Below, in pieces: positions 4,656 to 5,122 of a stretch of 5,122 nt of DNA. The stretch comes from an uncultured Myxococcales bacterium. Its GTDB lineage: Bacteria > Myxococcota_A > UBA9042. Each line of letters opens with the position of its first letter. The first letter of the stretch is position 1. The position numbers and the translations under genes were made by a program. The stretch spans positions 1-5,122 of the forward strand of contig CALGHC010000351.1 in NCBI GenBank assembly GCA_937915965.1. The letters are read 5' to 3'. The notes under the pieces were generated by a model that was given only the letters and a program-made list of their open reading frames with translations, was not told where the DNA came from and did not search any database.

Positions 4656-5122
4656 ATGCAAAGCCAGACCAACGCGAGCGGCAATTCCACTGCCGACACC
4701 AAGGCGAACGCCGATGTGATCGATGTCGAAGCCCGAGAAGAGGGAGCGGCCGGCGACAAGGATCGCCGCCAGAAGGAGGCCGCCCGCATCGCCGACGCCG
4801 TCCTGCGCCGCTTCGAGGCCGCGCGCGACGTCGTGCGCGACCAGATCAAGAGCGGCGCCGAGCGTCTCGATGGCCTGGAGAAGAAGGTCCAGGGCGTTGT
4901 TCAATCTCTGCAGACGAAGGTCGATGAGGTCGGCGATCAGGTGACAGAGAAGGTGCGTGAAGAGAGCAAGGACGCCGTGTCGCGTCTCGACAAGCTGACC
5001 GAGCACCTCGATAAGCTCTCTGATCAACTCGGCACGGCGCTGCCGCTGCGCCGCAGCGCCCTTGAGGCTTGGGCGCGGATGCCAGCCGATGCGCGCGAGG
5101 ACCTCTTCTCCGTCATTGGCGT
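4656..5122 (+). CDS. Charged coiled-coil protein, possibly phasin-like, 3'-truncated by the window edge
   Basis: Only the first 155 codons are present; the frame stays open to the window end. The ATG at 4656 has a near-ideal AGGAG six bases upstream. Residues 1-40 are polar and low in hydrophobics (MQSQTNASGNS..., Asp/Glu/Lys/Arg later), probably disordered. There is no signal peptide or membrane segment, so a cytoplasmic protein is expected. Residues ~42-126 are one long amphipathic helix with hydrophobics every 3-4 residues, ending in a clean heptad run of leucines at 111, 114, 118, 121 and 125 (RLDKLTEHLDKLSDQL). A Pro breaks it at 130, followed by ALEAWARMPADAREDLFSVIG. I do not recognise the family with confidence. 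Abundant amphipathic coils of this sort occur in phasins, the proteins coating polyhydroxyalkanoate granules, and sharing a control region with pccB would fit. Apolipoprotein-like or cytoskeletal coiled-coil proteins are equally possible. Confidence 0.8.
   Translation, partial: MQSQTNASGNSTADTKANADVIDVEAREEGAAGDKDRRQKEAARIADAVLRRFEAARDVVRDQIKSGAERLDGLEKKVQGVVQSLQTKVDEVGDQVTEKVREESKDAVSRLDKLTEHLDKLSDQLGTALPLRRSALEAWARMPADAREDLFSVIG

Noticed and set aside
4536..5027. A 163-codon minus-strand ORF opposite the coiled-coil gene, Leu-rich and resembling a membrane protein.
   Set aside because: It is the mirror of a Glu/Lys/Arg-rich helix: antisense of GAG/AAG codons gives Leu codons. The plus-strand frame has a near-ideal ribosome site, heptads and a good promoter; the minus frame has none of these.
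1..5122. Insertion sequences, transposase genes, attachment sites or phage genes.
   Set aside because: No transposase, integrase or terminal inverted repeats with target duplications are visible; all four genes look like ordinary chromosomal envelope, metabolic or structural genes.

Overview
The window is very GC-rich, with GC-favouring third codon positions throughout. Its gene content points to a Gram-negative bacterium: a LolA-type lipoprotein chaperone, an OmpA-family outer-membrane protein carrying thrombospondin type 3 repeats, and a biotin-dependent acyl-CoA carboxylase beta subunit. Thrombospondin-repeat OmpA proteins with a long N-terminal barrel, in DNA this GC-rich, are typical of Myxococcota and related former Deltaproteobacteria. 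That placement is inference; the window contains no rRNA or other phylogenetic marker.

Layout: (1) 2-688, plus strand, the 3' part of a lolA-like gene whose start lies before the window. (2) 689-805, an intergenic stretch with a 10-bp tandem repeat and a 10-bp inverted repeat that bracket a weak promoter candidate. (3) 806-2707, plus strand, a complete OmpA-family gene: signal peptide, predicted beta-barrel, four exact-length 33-residue calcium-binding repeats and a peptidoglycan-binding OmpA_C domain. (4) 2708-2792, a short convergent intergenic region with inverted repeats but no convincing terminator. (5) 2793-4349, minus strand, a complete propionyl-CoA carboxylase beta subunit (pccB-like). 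(6) 4350-4655, a 306-bp divergent intergenic region. (7) 4656-5122, plus strand, the 5' part of a charged coiled-coil protein that runs off the window.

LolA and the OmpA-like protein are both cell-envelope genes: one carries lipoproteins to the outer membrane, the other links that membrane to peptidoglycan. They may be co-transcribed or separately promoted. The carboxylase faces them convergently and appears to be expressed alone, so its biotin-carboxylase partner must be encoded elsewhere.

The most striking sequence is the control region at 4465-4515. Two good sigma-70-type promoters (TTGACG-16 bp-TATTAT on plus, TTGACG-16 bp-CATAAT on minus) face in opposite directions with overlapping -10 boxes. 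Two palindromes sharing the 11-bp core ACGCGGCGCGT sit across them, 26 bp apart centre to centre. This looks like a compact divergent operator that would couple pccB to the coiled-coil gene under one dimeric repressor. The coiled-coil protein could be phasin-like, which would link propionyl-CoA metabolism to polyhydroxyalkanoate storage, but that assignment is tentative.
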